DNA of 64,000 nt, from NCBI GenBank assembly GCA_024234575.1, contig JACKOB010000004.1, forward strand, positions 372,001-436,000, read 5' to 3'. Within the stretch, counting starts at the first letter, position 1, and every line of letters starts with the position of its first letter. The notes under the pieces are model-generated. The model made no database searches and was not told the origin of the DNA. It saw only the letters and a program-made list of their open reading frames with translations. Shown piece after piece: positions 20,558 through 30,687 of the stretch. Origin of the DNA: Hahellaceae bacterium. GTDB taxonomy: Bacteria; Pseudomonadota; Gammaproteobacteria; Pseudomonadales; Oleiphilaceae. The position numbers were made by a program, and so were the translations under genes.

Positions 20558-22240
20558 ATGAGCGAGAGCTTTGCTGAACTTTTTGAAGAAAGTTTGAAAG
20601 AACTGGATATGCAACCTGGTTCTATTATCACAGGCGTGATTGTAGAGATTGATAATGACTGGGTAACTGTAAATGCTGGATTGAAATCTGAGGGTGTTAT
20701 TCCCCTGGTTCAGTTCTTGAATGATGCTGGTGAGTTGAACATCAAGGTTGGTGATGAGGTTCAGGTTGCACTGGATGCAGTTGAAGATGGTTTCGGTGAG
20801 ACCAGACTTTCTCGTGAAAAAGCTAAGCGTGCGGAAGCTTGGAAAGATCTCGAAAAAGCGCATTTGGCTGAAAAAGTCGTTATGGGCGTGATCAATGGCA
20901 AGGTTAAGGGTGGATTCACCGTTGACGTAGCCGGTATAAGAGCGTTCTTGCCAGGATCTTTGGTTGATGTTCGTCCAGTTCGTGACACGTTACACCTGGA
21001 AGGTAAAGAGCTTGAATTTAAAGTTATCAAGTTGGATCAGAAGCGCAACAACGTTGTAGTTTCGCGTCGATCAGTACTTGAGGCTGAAAACAGTGCAGAA
21101 AGAGAAGCGTTGTTGTCTGCATTGACAGAAGGTATGGAAGTTAAAGGTATCGTTAAGAACCTTACTGACTACGGTGCGTTCGTTGATTTGGGCGGCGTCG
21201 ATGGTCTGTTGCATATCACTGATATGGCCTGGAAGAGAATCAAGCACCCAAGTGAAATCGTTAATGTTGGTGATGAAATCAACGTTAAGGTGTTGAAGTT
21301 TGATCGCGAGAGAAATCGTGTGTCTCTTGGCCTCAAGCAGTTGGGTGAAGATCCGTGGGTTCAAATCAAGGCTAGATACCCAGAGAATACTCGGGTAACA
21401 GCGAAAGTAACAAATCTTACCGATTATGGTTGCTTTGCAGAGCTTGAAGAAGGTGTTGAAGGTTTGGTTCACGTATCTGAAATGGATTGGACTAACAAAA
21501 ACATTCATCCATCAAAAGTTGTTCAGCTTGGTGATGAAATTGAAGTTATGGTTCTTGATATTGATGAGGAGCGTCGTCGTATTTCCTTGGGTATCAAGCA
21601 GTGCCAGTCAAATCCATGGGAAGATTTCTCATCAAGATTTAACAAGAACGATAAGATCTCCGGAAAAATCAAGTCAATCACTGACTTCGGTATCTTCATC
21701 GGCTTGGATGGCGGTATAGATGGTTTGGTGCATTTGTCTGACATTTCTTGGAATGAGACTGGCGAAGAAGCTGTTCGCAAGTACAAGAAAGGCGACGAGA
21801 TCGAAACTGTTATTCTTTCTGTAGACCCTGAAAGAGAGCGTATTTCTCTGGGTGTTAAGCAGCTGGATAGCGATCCGTTTGCAGAGTATGTACAAGTGAA
21901 TGATAAAGGTGCCATTATTACTGGCGTTGTTAAGTCAGTAGATGCTAAGGCTGCTATTATTGCGTTGAATGATGACGTTGAAGCAATCTTGAAGGCATCA
22001 GAAATCAGTCGAGATAAAGTTGAAGATGCGCGTAATGCCTTGAACGAAGGTGATGAGGTTGAGGCCAAAATCATTAGTGTTGATCGCAAGAATCGTGTAA
22101 TCAATCTTTCGGTTAAGTCGAAGGATGTTGACGATGAAAAGCAGGCCATTAAAGACGTTAAAGAGAAGCAAATGGAAACTGCTGGTCCTACTACCATTGG
22201 TGGTTTGATCAAAGAGCAAATGCAAAATAAGGATCAGTAA
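20558..22240 (+). CDS. rpsA: 30S ribosomal protein S1
   Basis: Binds mRNA on the small subunit and melts structured leaders. 560 residues with six S1 (OB-fold) repeats; the third to sixth are easy to see from the recurring [36 protein letters not shown] and [10 protein letters not shown] segments, each followed by an ISLG-type strand. The start [12 protein letters not shown] at 20558 has GGAAGAG upstream; extension to 20513 has no family support. Codon choice is more biased than in neighbouring genes, as expected for high expression. A strong terminator follows. Confidence 0.98.
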   Translation: MSESFAELFEESLKELDMQPGSIITGVIVEIDNDWVTVNAGLKSEGVIPLVQFLNDAGELNIKVGDEVQVALDAVEDGFGETRLSREKAKRAEAWKDLEKAHLAEKVVMGVINGKVKGGFTVDVAGIRAFLPGSLVDVRPVRDTLHLEGKELEFKVIKLDQKRNNVVVSRRSVLEAENSAEREALLSALTEGMEVKGIVKNLTDYGAFVDLGGVDGLLHITDMAWKRIKHPSEIVNVGDEINVKVLKFDRERNRVSLGLKQLGEDPWVQIKARYPENTRVTAKVTNLTDYGCFAELEEGVEGLVHVSEMDWTNKNIHPSKVVQLGDEIEVMVLDIDEERRRISLGIKQCQSNPWEDFSSRFNKNDKISGKIKSITDFGIFIGLDGGIDGLVHLSDISWNETGEEAVRKYKKGDEIETVILSVDPERERISLGVKQLDSDPFAEYVQVNDKGAIITGVVKSVDAKAAIIALNDDVEAILKASEISRDKVEDARNALNEGDEVEAKIISVDRKNRVINLSVKSKDVDDEKQAIKDVKEKQMETAGPTTIGGLIKEQMQNKDQ

Positions 22241-22272
22241 GATCGATTTTTAGTAGTTTTTGCTAAAGTAAT

Positions 22273-22304
22273 AAAAAAAACGGGCTAAGAGCCCGTTTTT
22301 TTTT
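22273..22304 (+). terminator. Intrinsic terminator of rpsA
   Basis: ACGGGCT pairs with AGCCCGT around a 3-base loop. The stem extends into flanking A and T runs, with a T9 tract on the 3' side. Confidence 0.93.
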
Positions 22305-22361
22305 GTCTTTTATTTAAACCTTGACTAAACTCTTGATAATTCAATGATTAAGGGACTGTCT

Positions 22362-22658
22362 ATGACTAAGTCAGAGTTGGTCGAGATTATCGCCGCCAAA
22401 CAAACACAGTTAAACATTAAAGACGTAGAGCTTGCGGTGAAAACCGTCATAGAGCATATGTCTCAGGCTTTATCTCAAGGAAATAGAATAGAAATCAGGG
22501 GGTTTGGTAGTTTCTCCTTGCATTTTCGTGCGCCTCGAACCGGTAGAAATCCAAAAACTGGAGATTCTGTTAGTTTGGAAGCAAAATATGTCCCTCATTT
22601 TAAACCAGGAAAAGAACTGCGTGATCAGGTGAATGACAGTCTTAAGCAGGGATATTGA
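22362..22658 (+). CDS. ihfB: Integration host factor beta subunit
   Basis: A DNA-bending nucleoid protein that pairs with IhfA. 98 residues. The beta-arm motif [20 protein letters not shown] contains the intercalating-Pro region, and the body has the usual [14 protein letters not shown]-terminus. The ATG at 22362 follows AAGGGA; an upstream ATG at 22344 lacks family support. Located downstream of rpsA as in most gammaproteobacteria, but separated by a terminator, so it probably has its own promoter. Confidence 0.96.
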   Translation: MTKSELVEIIAAKQTQLNIKDVELAVKTVIEHMSQALSQGNRIEIRGFGSFSLHFRAPRTGRNPKTGDSVSLEAKYVPHFKPGKELRDQVNDSLKQGY

Positions 22659-22698
22659 TGCAAACTCTGTAGTGATATGTGGTTAAATTTGCCGAATG

Positions 22699-22726
22699 AA
22701 GCCCTCTATAGATTGAGGGCTTTTTT
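22699..22726 (+). terminator. Intrinsic terminator of ihfB
   Basis: AAGCCCTC (22699-22706) pairs with GAGGGCTT (22715-22722), with an 8-base loop and a T tract. Confidence 0.92.
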
Positions 22727-22807
22727 GTTTAGTTTGTATGATCGGCGTTCTGTGCTTCATTTTATTGCTGTAGGCAGGTATTATGCCTGCGAAACGGAGG
22801 GAAGATT

Positions 22808-23089
22808 TTGGCCATTATTAAACGTATATTTTTAGTCGCAATTGTCTTATTAATTTTGTTTGCAGGCACTGTGTTTTCACTAAAAAACTCAGCAATGGTT
22901 ACAATCGACTTGGTTTTTTTGAGTGGTACACTTCAGCTATCGTTTGTAGTGGTTGCGGCATTCGTGTTGGGCGCGGTGCTCGGATTGGTTGTCGGGTTGG
23001 CGAGTGTGTTTAAGGTTCATGCTTCTAAGAAGCTTATAGAGCATCGTTTAAGAGCGCTCGAGAAGTCGGACCCAGGTAAGGTTAGCTAG
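22808..23089 (+). CDS. lapA: Lipopolysaccharide assembly protein A (DUF1049)
   Basis: A 93-residue inner-membrane protein with two transmembrane segments (about 7-24 and 42-66) and a basic cytoplasmic tail (KVHASKKLIEHRLRALEK). LapA works with LapB in controlling LPS synthesis and LpxC turnover. The start codon is TTG, well supported by a strong GGAGGGAAGA ribosome-binding site 7-8 bases away. lapB follows after 20 bases. Confidence 0.92.
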   Translation: MAIIKRIFLVAIVLLILFAGTVFSLKNSAMVTIDLVFLSGTLQLSFVVVAAFVLGAVLGLVVGLASVFKVHASKKLIEHRLRALEKSDPGKVS

Positions 23090-23109
23090 CACGCACCTCC
23101 GGAGATTGA

Positions 23110-24306
23110 ATGGACGGATTGGTTCAGTATTTTATTCTGCTTGGTTCAGTCGGTATAGGTTACGCCATCGCGTATCTGCAATTCAATTTCAAAAAATTTC
23201 ACTATTCTTCGCAAGAAAAATTAAAAGAGAAGCTTAATCTGCTCTTTCATTTAGATGACGATCGTGAAATATCAAAGCTGTTAAAGTCCCTTGAAGTATC
23301 AAAAGATACCTTTGGTATCCACCTGGCGGTTGGTGGGCATTATCGTAAAAGTGGCGAGGTCGAGAAGGCGATAGGCTTGCATCAAAATTTGTTGGGGCAT
23401 CCTGAAATTCCCAGTCATATATACGGAGAAGTTGCTTTAGAGTTGGCTAAGGACTACATGGCAGCTGGCTTGCTCGATCGTGCGGAAGCGTTGCTGCTAA
23501 AAATTATGGAGCAAAAGGAGTATCGAGCATTAGCCATTCCCAAGCTTATTGATATTTATCAGCAAGAAAAAGAGTGGGAGAAAGCACTTAAAATCGTTAC
23601 GTCTCTCGATGCTAAGCTAGTAGGCTCATATCATTCCAGGTTGGCGCATTTTTGTTGTGAGCTTGCTCAATTTCTCATAGATCGTGGTGAGTATTACGAA
23701 GCACAACAGCGAATTCGGGCGTCATTAGATTTCGATAAAGGGTGTGTGCGCGCCGCTTTTTTGTTAAGTGATCTCAATGCTAAGTTAAAAGATTTCAATT
23801 CAGCATTAACTAACCTGAAAAAGGTAATGCATGCGGATGAAGCTTATGCATTTGATGTGGCAAATAATGTTTTGCAGTGTGTTTCATTTGGTCTTGAGCG
23901 AGATGTCGCCTTACGCTTTTTGCAAAAAATGTATAATGACCACCCTAAGCTAGGGCTGATTGTGGGTATCTCTGAGTTGTTGGGTGAGATGGGGAGAGAA
24001 AGGGAGGCAATAGATTTACTTGAAAATCACTTAAAGGCCTATCCCAGGCTATTCGGTTTGCTCCAGTTGGCAGGCTTTTTCCATTCCCATTTTCCCCTCA
24101 CGACAAGTAAAGTTGGTGTTAATGAAAGAGTGCTGTCGGATATTGTAGAGGTGTGTGGCCAAATACGGTCTGAAATTTCCCTTTATAAATGTTTGTGTTG
24201 TGGGTTTGAGGCTAAAAGTTTGTACTGGCTGTGTCCCAGTTGCAGAGTATGGTCGTCGATTAAGCCCGTTGTTGATACGCCATTGTTGTCAAAAGTAGCG
24301 CTTTAG
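23110..24306 (+). CDS. lapB: Lipopolysaccharide assembly protein B (YciM)
   Basis: A membrane-anchored TPR protein that promotes FtsH-dependent degradation of LpxC. 398 residues: an N-terminal anchor (about 3-20), a chain of TPR-like helices through about residue 350, and a C-terminal rubredoxin-type metal knuckle with Cys361, Cys364, Cys375 and Cys378. Start ATG with CCGGAGA upstream. Gene order ihfB-lapA-lapB-pyrF is standard. Confidence 0.95.
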   Translation: MDGLVQYFILLGSVGIGYAIAYLQFNFKKFHYSSQEKLKEKLNLLFHLDDDREISKLLKSLEVSKDTFGIHLAVGGHYRKSGEVEKAIGLHQNLLGHPEIPSHIYGEVALELAKDYMAAGLLDRAEALLLKIMEQKEYRALAIPKLIDIYQQEKEWEKALKIVTSLDAKLVGSYHSRLAHFCCELAQFLIDRGEYYEAQQRIRASLDFDKGCVRAAFLLSDLNAKLKDFNSALTNLKKVMHADEAYAFDVANNVLQCVSFGLERDVALRFLQKMYNDHPKLGLIVGISELLGEMGREREAIDLLENHLKAYPRLFGLLQLAGFFHSHFPLTTSKVGVNERVLSDIVEVCGQIRSEISLYKCLCCGFEAKSLYWLCPSCRVWSSIKPVVDTPLLSKVAL

Positions 24307-24352
24307 CTCGGACCGGTCTAAAAATTAGAATCTGTAATAGTGAGGAATATAA

Positions 24353-25069
24353 GTGCCAGTTAATGAAACTAAACCTGTTGTGATTGCTTTGGATTATGAT
24401 AACCCCAAATCAGCGCTTGATTTTTTAACGAATATCGACCCAAAAAAGTGTCGCGTTAAAGTAGGGAAAGAGCTTTTCACAAGCGCTGGGCCTGGAGTTG
24501 TTTTAGATATTCAACGTTTGGGTTTTGATGTTTTTCTTGATCTTAAGTTTCACGATATACCAAACACTACGGCATCTGCGATTGAAGCGGCTGCAGAAAT
24601 GGGAGTTTGGATGGTTAATGTTCATGCTTCTGGTGGCCCCGTGATGCTGAAGGAATGTGTAGCAAGGATGAGAGCGCGCAAAGCTGCAGGAAAGTCCGTA
24701 CCACTGCTGATTGCTGTGACAGTTCTTACCAGTATGGATGCTGGGCAGTTGCAGTCAGTTGGTGTTGTTCGAGATATCGATTCACAAGTGCTAGCGTTAG
24801 CGACATTAGCAAAAGACTGTGGTTTCGATGGCGTTGTCTGTTCTGCCCGTGAAGTTAATCTGCTGCGCCGGGAGCTGGGGGAGGATTTTCTCTTAGTTAC
24901 ACCAGGTATCAGGCCTGCTTTTGCTGTCGCCGATGATCAGGTGCGCATTGTTACCCCATCAGATGCAGTTAGAATGGGTAGTGACTATCTGGTGATTGGT
25001 CGACCAATTACTAAAGCAGATTCGCCTCAGTGGGCGCTTGAAACAATTCTAAAGGAAATCTCCGGCTAA
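24353..25069 (+). CDS. pyrF: Orotidine 5'-phosphate decarboxylase
   Basis: The last step of UMP synthesis. 238 residues with the catalytic Asp-Lys-Asp set in FLDLKFHDIPNT (Asp63, Lys65, Asp68), the ALDYDN phosphate-side Asp near the N-terminus, and a C-terminal LVIGRPIT phosphate-binding loop. Starts with GTG behind GAGGAA. Probably co-transcribed with lapAB. Confidence 0.97.
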   Translation: MPVNETKPVVIALDYDNPKSALDFLTNIDPKKCRVKVGKELFTSAGPGVVLDIQRLGFDVFLDLKFHDIPNTTASAIEAAAEMGVWMVNVHASGGPVMLKECVARMRARKAAGKSVPLLIAVTVLTSMDAGQLQSVGVVRDIDSQVLALATLAKDCGFDGVVCSAREVNLLRRELGEDFLLVTPGIRPAFAVADDQVRIVTPSDAVRMGSDYLVIGRPITKADSPQWALETILKEISG

Positions 25070-25146
25070 CAAATTATGCACTGGGCTTGTCATTTAGTTG
25101 CGGTGCTGTTTGTATTGATGAGAAATGGTATAGGGGGTATGCTGAG

Positions 25147-25222
25147 TGGCTCCCCGACCTGGGCTCGAACCAGGGACAAACGGATTAACAGTCCGTTGCT
25201 CTACCAACTGAGCTATCGGGGA
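25147..25222 (-). tRNA. tRNA-Asn (anticodon GTT)
   Basis: 76 bases with a complete cloverleaf and an encoded CCA end. The anticodon stem-loop GGACTGTTAATCC places GTT in the anticodon; the T arm has GGTTCGAGCC. It is identical to the copy at 38153-38228. Confidence 0.97.
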
Positions 25223-25243
25223 TCAGCATCGATTGAGGGCGCT

Positions 25244-25272
25244 ATCTTATATAGTGAGTGCTGGCTCGTCAA
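25244..25272 (-). promoter_or_regulatory. Sigma-70 promoter of the first tRNA-Asn
   Basis: On the minus strand, TTGACG (25267-25272) and TAAGAT (25244-25249) are 17 bp apart. A GC-rich discriminator (AGCGCCC) follows, as usual for stable-RNA promoters under stringent control. The -35 and next three bases (TTGACGAGC) match the second tRNA-Asn promoter. Confidence 0.8.
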
Positions 25273-25298
25273 CCCTGTTTTTTTCAAAATTGCATTTT

Positions 25299-25328
25299 AT
25301 TAGTGGCAGAATTATTTCTGCCACTAAT
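25299..25328. repeat. Perfect 13-bp hairpin between tRNA-Asn and the aminotransferase
   Basis: ATTAGTGGCAGAA (25299-25311) pairs with 25316-25328 over a TTAT loop, 12 bases beyond the aminotransferase stop. There is no T tract in that gene's direction. It probably ends or protects the minus-strand mRNA and keeps transcription off the tRNA gene. Confidence 0.65.
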
Positions 25329-25340
25329 ATCTGGTAACGC

Positions 25341-26528
25341 TTACTTACATAAGGCGTCGCGAATGCGACTCACTGCGTTTTCCAGGTTCTTGCTTGATGT
25401 TGCGAAGCTAAGTCTCATATGTCCTGGTGTTCCAAATGCTGAGCCAGGTACAACTGCTACCCCAGCCTTTTTCAGCAAGTATTCGGAGAATTCGACATCA
25501 TTCTCAACACCATCCAATGCAGCTATGGCTCCCTCAACAGATGGGAAGGCGTAAAATGTACCATTGGCAGGTATACATTTTATACCTGGGATTGAGTTTA
25601 GCGCTTCTACAAGATAATCGTGACGTTTCTTGAATTCTTTTACCATCACATCAATACAGTCTTGCGAAGAGTCGAGAGCCACCTGTGCCGCTACCTGGGA
25701 TATCGATGTCGGGTTTGAAGTGCTCTGGGACTGTATTTTTTTCATCGCGGCAATAACTTTTACCGGGCCTGCTGCGTATCCTATGCGCCAGCCTGTCATG
25801 GAATAAGCTTTGGATACGCCGTTTAGTACAAATGTTCTTTCGTATAATTCTGGGCAAACATTGAGTATGTTTGAAAATGCTTCATCACCCCAGACGATAT
25901 GTTCGTACATGTCATCTGTTGCAACGAGAACGTGCGGATGACGAAGCAGAACTTCACTTAGCGCTTTTAGCTCATTTTTGGAGTAACTGATTCCGGAGGG
26001 GTTGGATGGGCTGTTGATTACGAAGAGCTTTGTTCTCTCAGTAATAGCAGATTCGAGCTGTGCCGGAGTAATTTTGTATTGCTGCGCTTGCGTAGTTTCG
26101 ATGAAAACCGGTTTGCCTTCTGCAACAAGAACCATGTCTGGATAAGAAACCCAGTAAGGTGCAGGAATAATAACTTCATCACCAGGGTTTAGAAGGGCCA
26201 GGGCTAAATTAAAAAAGCTTTGTTTGCCGCCGCAGGAAACCAATATCTGATTTGGTTCGTAACTAAGCTGGTTGTCGCGTTTAAACTTGTTAATAATAGC
26301 TTTCTTCAGACTTGGGGTGCCATCAACGGCTGTATATTTGGTTTGCCCTTCGTTGATTGCTTTAATGGCGGCGTCTTTAATGTGCTGTGGCGTGTCGAAA
26401 TCTGGTTCACCAGCACCGAGGCCGATAATGTCTTCGCCAGCAGCTTTTAGCTCGGCTGCCTTGTTGGTAACAGCAAGTGTAGGGGAGGGTTTGATTGATT
26501 GTACACGGTTTGAGAGTTGAACTTCCAA
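25341..26528 (-). CDS. aspC: Aspartate aminotransferase family PLP enzyme
   Basis: A class I aminotransferase, about 395 residues, of the AatA (Ib) type: GLGAGEPDFDTPQHIK near the N-terminus, NSPSNPSG, DDMYEHIVW, and PLP Lys in NGVSKAYSMTGWRIGY, with the distal substrate Arg in HMRLSFA. It exchanges amino groups between aspartate and glutamate; some members also act on prephenate or aromatic keto acids. I place the start at the TTG at 26528 (MEVQLSNRVQSIKPS) because GAGGA lies 8 bases before it and the N-terminus then matches relatives. A TTG at 26543 is an alternative. It is divergent from uvrB, the Pseudomonas arrangement. Confidence 0.92.
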   Translation of the reverse strand: MEVQLSNRVQSIKPSPTLAVTNKAAELKAAGEDIIGLGAGEPDFDTPQHIKDAAIKAINEGQTKYTAVDGTPSLKKAIINKFKRDNQLSYEPNQILVSCGGKQSFFNLALALLNPGDEVIIPAPYWVSYPDMVLVAEGKPVFIETTQAQQYKITPAQLESAITERTKLFVINSPSNPSGISYSKNELKALSEVLLRHPHVLVATDDMYEHIVWGDEAFSNILNVCPELYERTFVLNGVSKAYSMTGWRIGYAAGPVKVIAAMKKIQSQSTSNPTSISQVAAQVALDSSQDCIDVMVKEFKKRHDYLVEALNSIPGIKCIPANGTFYAFPSVEGAIAALDGVENDVEFSEYLLKKAGVAVVPGSAFGTPGHMRLSFATSSKNLENAVSRIRDALCK

Positions 26529-26625
26529 GCTCTTGATCCTCAATTGAAGTCTGAAAAATAGTGATTAATTCAAGCGGACAAAACGTGAAAATGATAACAT
26601 TTTTCTATTTAAATCTGGAATACTA

Positions 26626-28647
26626 ATGAGCGGTCATTTCGAGGTTTCAGCAAATTATTTGCCTGCTGGAGATCAGCCGGCAGCAATTTCTAAGTTGGTT
26701 GATGGTTTAAACAGTGGGTTGGCCCACCAAACACTTTTGGGTGTGACGGGTTCTGGTAAGACTTTTACTATTGCAAATGTCATTGCGGCTGTGCAGCGGC
26801 CGACGATTGTTTTGGCTCATAATAAAACGCTCGCGGCGCAATTGTATGGCGAATTTAAAGAGTTCTTTCCGGCAAACTCTGTTGAATATTTCGTTTCTTA
26901 CTATGATTACTATCAGCCCGAAGCTTACGTCCCTTCCTCTGACACCTATATTGAAAAAGATGCATCTATCAACGAGCATATAGAGCAAATGCGGTTGTCG
27001 GCCACTAAAGCGCTGTTAGAACGTAATGATGCGATTATTGTGGCAACTGTGTCGTCTATTTACGGCCTGGGCGACCCGCAATTATATTTGAAAATGATGT
27101 TGCATCTTAATCGAGGGGATCGGGCGGATCAGCGCCAGATTATTCAACGGCTTGCTGAGCTTCAGTACACAAGAAATGATATTGAGTTACATAGGGCAAC
27201 CTATCGTGTGCGTGGGGATGTTATTGATATTTTTCCTGCGGAGTCAGAAAAGGAGGCGATTCGCATTGAGCTCTTTGATGATGAGGTTGAGGCTTTAAGC
27301 TTTTTCGACCCTCTTACGGGGGAGGTGCTGCGAAAAGTACCGCGCGTCACTGTTTATCCGAAATCTCATTATGTCACTCCGCGGGAAACTATTCTCAATG
27401 CAGCTGAGCAAGTAAAGGAAGAGTTGAAGGGGCGACTGGAATATTTGCGTCAAGAAAACCGGTTGGTAGAGGCTCAGAGGCTTGAGGAGAGAACTCGTTA
27501 TGACATCGAGATGATGCTTGAGTTAGGGTATTGCAATGGTATCGAAAATTACTCTCGTTATCTTTCGGGTAGAGCGCCTGGATCGCCACCGCCTACGTTG
27601 TTCGATTATCTGCCCAAAGATGCGTTATTGGTAATTGATGAGTCCCATGTGACTATTCCGCAGTTGGGGGCCATGTATAAAGGCGATCGCTCACGCAAAG
27701 AAAACCTGGTGAACTATGGGTTCAGGCTGCCCTCGGCGTTGGATAACCGGCCAATGAAGTTTGAAGAGTGGGAGAGTATCGCACCGCAGATGATATTTGT
27801 TTCGGCAACACCTTCACACTATGAGGCAAAATACTCTTCGCAAGTAGTCGAGCAGGTAGTCAGGCCTACCGGGTTGCTCGATCCGACGATTGAAATACGA
27901 CCCGCATCAACTCAGGTTGATGACCTGCTTTCCGAGATTGGAGAACGGGTAGCGATGGGTGACCGTGTGTTAGTTACCGTGCTGACTAAGAGAATGGCCG
28001 AAGATTTGACTGATTTCTTGCTTGAACATGGTGTTCGAGTAAGTTATTTGCACTCGGATATCGATACAGTGGAACGTGTGGAAATAATCCGAAATCTTCG
28101 TATTGGTGAATTTGATGTTCTGGTTGGCATCAACTTGTTGCGGGAAGGTTTGGATATGCCCGAAGTTTCTTTGGTTACTATTTTAGATGCAGATAAGGAG
28201 GGGTTTTTACGTTCTGAACGGTCGTTGATTCAAACGATTGGGAGGGCTGCGCGAAACCTGAACGGAAAAGCTATTTTATATGCAGACAAGATAACCGGCT
28301 CAATGGAACGTGCGATGAGCGAAACCGCCCGGAGGCGAGAACGGCAACTCGCGTACAACCTCGAACATGGCATCACACCGAAAGGGCTTAACAAATCCGT
28401 CGCTGACATTATGGAAGGTGCGGTTGTTTATAAAAATAAGGCAGCTAAAGGTGGTAAGGGGGGGGCGTCTAAGACCGCTAAGCCTGACTCCTTGAGCCTT
28501 TTGGCACCTGAAGAGCTTGGCAAAGAAATTAAACGTATTGAAAATGAAATGTATCAGGCAGCCAGCGATTTAAATTTCGAGCTCGCAGCTAGCCTTCGAG
28601 ATCAAATATCTGAGCTTAAACAGCATCTGCTAATAAGTTTGCAATAG
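26626..28647 (+). CDS. uvrB: Excinuclease ABC subunit B
   Basis: The damage-verification helicase of nucleotide excision repair. 673 residues: Walker A GVTGSGKT at 39-46, the beta-hairpin that locks DNA ([20 protein letters not shown]), DESHVTIPQ Walker B, conserved helicase motifs through [11 protein letters not shown], and a C-terminal UVR motif ([20 protein letters not shown]) that contacts UvrC. I looked for a LexA box in the 97-bp upstream gap and found none, so SOS control is not evident. Confidence 0.98.
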   Translation: MSGHFEVSANYLPAGDQPAAISKLVDGLNSGLAHQTLLGVTGSGKTFTIANVIAAVQRPTIVLAHNKTLAAQLYGEFKEFFPANSVEYFVSYYDYYQPEAYVPSSDTYIEKDASINEHIEQMRLSATKALLERNDAIIVATVSSIYGLGDPQLYLKMMLHLNRGDRADQRQIIQRLAELQYTRNDIELHRATYRVRGDVIDIFPAESEKEAIRIELFDDEVEALSFFDPLTGEVLRKVPRVTVYPKSHYVTPRETILNAAEQVKEELKGRLEYLRQENRLVEAQRLEERTRYDIEMMLELGYCNGIENYSRYLSGRAPGSPPPTLFDYLPKDALLVIDESHVTIPQLGAMYKGDRSRKENLVNYGFRLPSALDNRPMKFEEWESIAPQMIFVSATPSHYEAKYSSQVVEQVVRPTGLLDPTIEIRPASTQVDDLLSEIGERVAMGDRVLVTVLTKRMAEDLTDFLLEHGVRVSYLHSDIDTVERVEIIRNLRIGEFDVLVGINLLREGLDMPEVSLVTILDADKEGFLRSERSLIQTIGRAARNLNGKAILYADKITGSMERAMSETARRRERQLAYNLEHGITPKGLNKSVADIMEGAVVYKNKAAKGGKGGASKTAKPDSLSLLAPEELGKEIKRIENEMYQAASDLNFELAASLRDQISELKQHLLISLQ

Positions 28648-28664
28648 ATTTTGGCGGCTTTATT

Positions 28665-29846
28665 TTATTCTCTGACTGCTTCTTCTGAATACCAGACCTT
28701 GATTTGACCCAGCCAGTCAAGGTCTGAGCTGGCTGATACGAGCTTGTTGGTAAGCCAGCCTTTCTCTATGTCATCTGCTTTTTTTCCGTTCGCATTGATC
28801 ATTAAGTCTATTTGCACGGAGTTGTTGAGGTAGTGGAGTTTCACGCTTACTTCACTAAAGTTTAGAAAGGGGCTCCATTTTTCTTTGAGTATTGGCATGA
28901 CATCTTTTCGAAGTGGTAAGTTACGAGAGCCACTCTTTTTGTCGTGATAGTGGTCATCATCTTCTGCATCGATGTGATAAGTAATGTCTTTGATATGATC
29001 AAACTTCTCCCGTAGGTTTTTGCAGACCACCAAGCCAATCTGGTGCCCCTCTGAAACGCTGATAGCAGGTGCTACTTGCAGGTGTACATCTAGCAGTATC
29101 TCTTCGCCCATATGTCGACAGCGCAGGCTATGTACGTTTTTGACGCCATCAGTAGCCAAAATAACGTCGTGAAACATTTTGGTTTCTTCTGGTGATGGCG
29201 CTGTATCTACCAGCACTTTTATGCTGTCCCAGGCAAGCTCCCAACCTATTTTGGCGATTAGGAAGCCAACGATGCAGGCTGCAACTGCATCGAGCCAAGG
29301 AAGCCCCAACCCCGAACCTAGCAGGGCGATAAGTACGACGACAGATGATATGGCGTCACTTCTACTGTGCCATGCATTGGCTATCAGTAAATTAGATTTT
29401 ATTTTATGGGCAATATTGAGCGTATACCTGAAAATCCACTCTTTACCGATAATGGATGTTACCGCAATGCCTATTGCCAATGCGCTGACTTCAACAATTG
29501 AGTTGCCGTTTACGAGTCTGATCATGCTATCCCAGGCCATTGCGCCCGCTATAGCAATCAGAGTGCTGCCTAAAAAAATCGTACCAAGAGTCTCGAAGCG
29601 CTCGTGCCCATAAGGATGCTCTTCATCTGGCTCCTGGCGAGAGTAGCGGGTGATAACCAACACCATTATGTCGGTGATGGCATCAGAAAAAGAATGTATG
29701 CCGTCAGCAACTAAGGCGACAGAGTGAACTAAAGTGCCGATGATGATCTTTGCCACACCCAATAGGATGTCCAATACCATTCCGATAAGCGTGACCCGTT
29801 GCGCAAGGCGCGTTTTTTCTTTAGCACTGTACTTACGTTCGGACAT
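28665..29846 (-). CDS. Cation diffusion facilitator (CDF) metal exporter
   Basis: A 393-residue inner-membrane antiporter with about six transmembrane helices. The transport site is His-Asp / His-Asp: HSFSD in TM2 (His51, Asp55) and HSRSD in TM5 (His160, Asp164); in this family an HDHD site is usually associated with zinc or cadmium. A His/Asp-rich stretch (DAEDDDHYHDKKSG) lies in the C-terminal cytoplasmic region and could sense metal. ATG at 29846 chosen; a TTG six codons upstream is the alternative. The 3' end faces uvrB with an 18-base gap. Confidence 0.9.
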   Translation of the reverse strand: MSERKYSAKEKTRLAQRVTLIGMVLDILLGVAKIIIGTLVHSVALVADGIHSFSDAITDIMVLVITRYSRQEPDEEHPYGHERFETLGTIFLGSTLIAIAGAMAWDSMIRLVNGNSIVEVSALAIGIAVTSIIGKEWIFRYTLNIAHKIKSNLLIANAWHSRSDAISSVVVLIALLGSGLGLPWLDAVAACIVGFLIAKIGWELAWDSIKVLVDTAPSPEETKMFHDVILATDGVKNVHSLRCRHMGEEILLDVHLQVAPAISVSEGHQIGLVVCKNLREKFDHIKDITYHIDAEDDDHYHDKKSGSRNLPLRKDVMPILKEKWSPFLNFSEVSVKLHYLNNSVQIDLMINANGKKADDIEKGWLTNKLVSASSDLDWLGQIKVWYSEEAVRE

Positions 29847-30142
29847 GACTGGGCTTCTTTTCAATAGTGTTCGTTGGGCGTTAGATGCATTGCCACGCTA
29901 ATAGTAAGCGGTAGCACATTTTTTTCAACAAATTGTGTCCTCATACCTTTTCGAGCGAGAACTAGCCAACAGTAATAAGTAGTCATCTGCCTATAATTAA
30001 ATGGTACGAGGGTGCATATAGTTGTTCGTTATGAGATCGGCTTATTTTACGCGTAGCGGGTTACCAGTTGGTAGTAGTTCACTTTTTATCAACCTTGTAT
30101 TACTGTGTAAGCATAATTAAAACAAAAGGATAGGGGCAAGGA

Positions 30143-30421
30143 ATGGACGTCAAAGGCTTACCTGAACGAAGAAATTTTCGTCGCATGCGGGTTAATTTCA
30201 ATGTAGAGATTTTTCACCCGATGTACGGCGTCGCGAAGTTGAAAACCTGGGATATGTCTGACGGCGGTATTTTTATTCTGGTTGATCCTAAAAAGACATT
30301 ACCGCCAGAGGGCACAATTGTTTCCGTAAAAGTAAAAGGGTTGTTGGGGAAAGAGGATCCTGTTCTTGATATGAAGGTTGTACGTGACACCAATGATGGT
30401 GTCGGCCTTAGGTTTCTTTAG
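30143..30421 (+). CDS. PilZ domain protein
   Basis: A single PilZ domain (92 residues), a c-di-GMP receptor fold. The Arg motif ERRNFRRMR at the N-terminus and DMSDGGIF (the D/NxSxxG motif) are both intact, so ligand binding is likely. It has no other domain and must act through a partner. The ATG has GGGGCAAGG upstream. It is isolated, followed by a long gene-free region, so its target is unknown. The window has two other c-di-GMP genes, at 9.9 kb and 51.6 kb. Confidence 0.88.
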   Translation: MDVKGLPERRNFRRMRVNFNVEIFHPMYGVAKLKTWDMSDGGIFILVDPKKTLPPEGTIVSVKVKGLLGKEDPVLDMKVVRDTNDGVGLRFL

Positions 30422-30535
30422 CAGTTTTTTTGTTCTAAAAGCTTGAAGGGCGCTGGTTTTTCTGCCACCTAGCTTTGCTGTTAGCCCCTCATAAATACAT
30501 TTTCTGCCATCTAACGCTTACTGTTTGCGGCATCT

Positions 30536-30544
30536 TTATGCACA
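30536..30544 (+). promoter_or_regulatory. DnaA box (TTATGCACA)
   Basis: A perfect match to TTATNCACA, about 180 bp from the DnaA-box palindrome in the same gene-free region. Confidence 0.55.
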
Positions 30545-30687
30545 ATCTTACTAAAGGCTAAAAAACGAGTGGATTTTCCGGCGGAATCTCTAAAATAATG
30601 CTTGAAAAATGTAAGTGTATGAATATAAAGGTTATTTAGATTGATTAAAATATGATCAATTTAAGTTATTTATTCTAATTTAGCGGG

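Noticed and set aside
21523..22212. 229-codon minus-strand open frame inside rpsA
   Set aside because: A shadow of the biased codon use in rpsA; it is Ser-rich and without recognisable domains.
25076..25303. 75-codon open frame on the plus strand
   Set aside because: It runs antisense through tRNA-Asn, a common spurious reading frame, with no ribosome-binding site or family match.
26529..26625. LexA box upstream of uvrB
   Set aside because: No CTG-N10-CAG site found in the gap.
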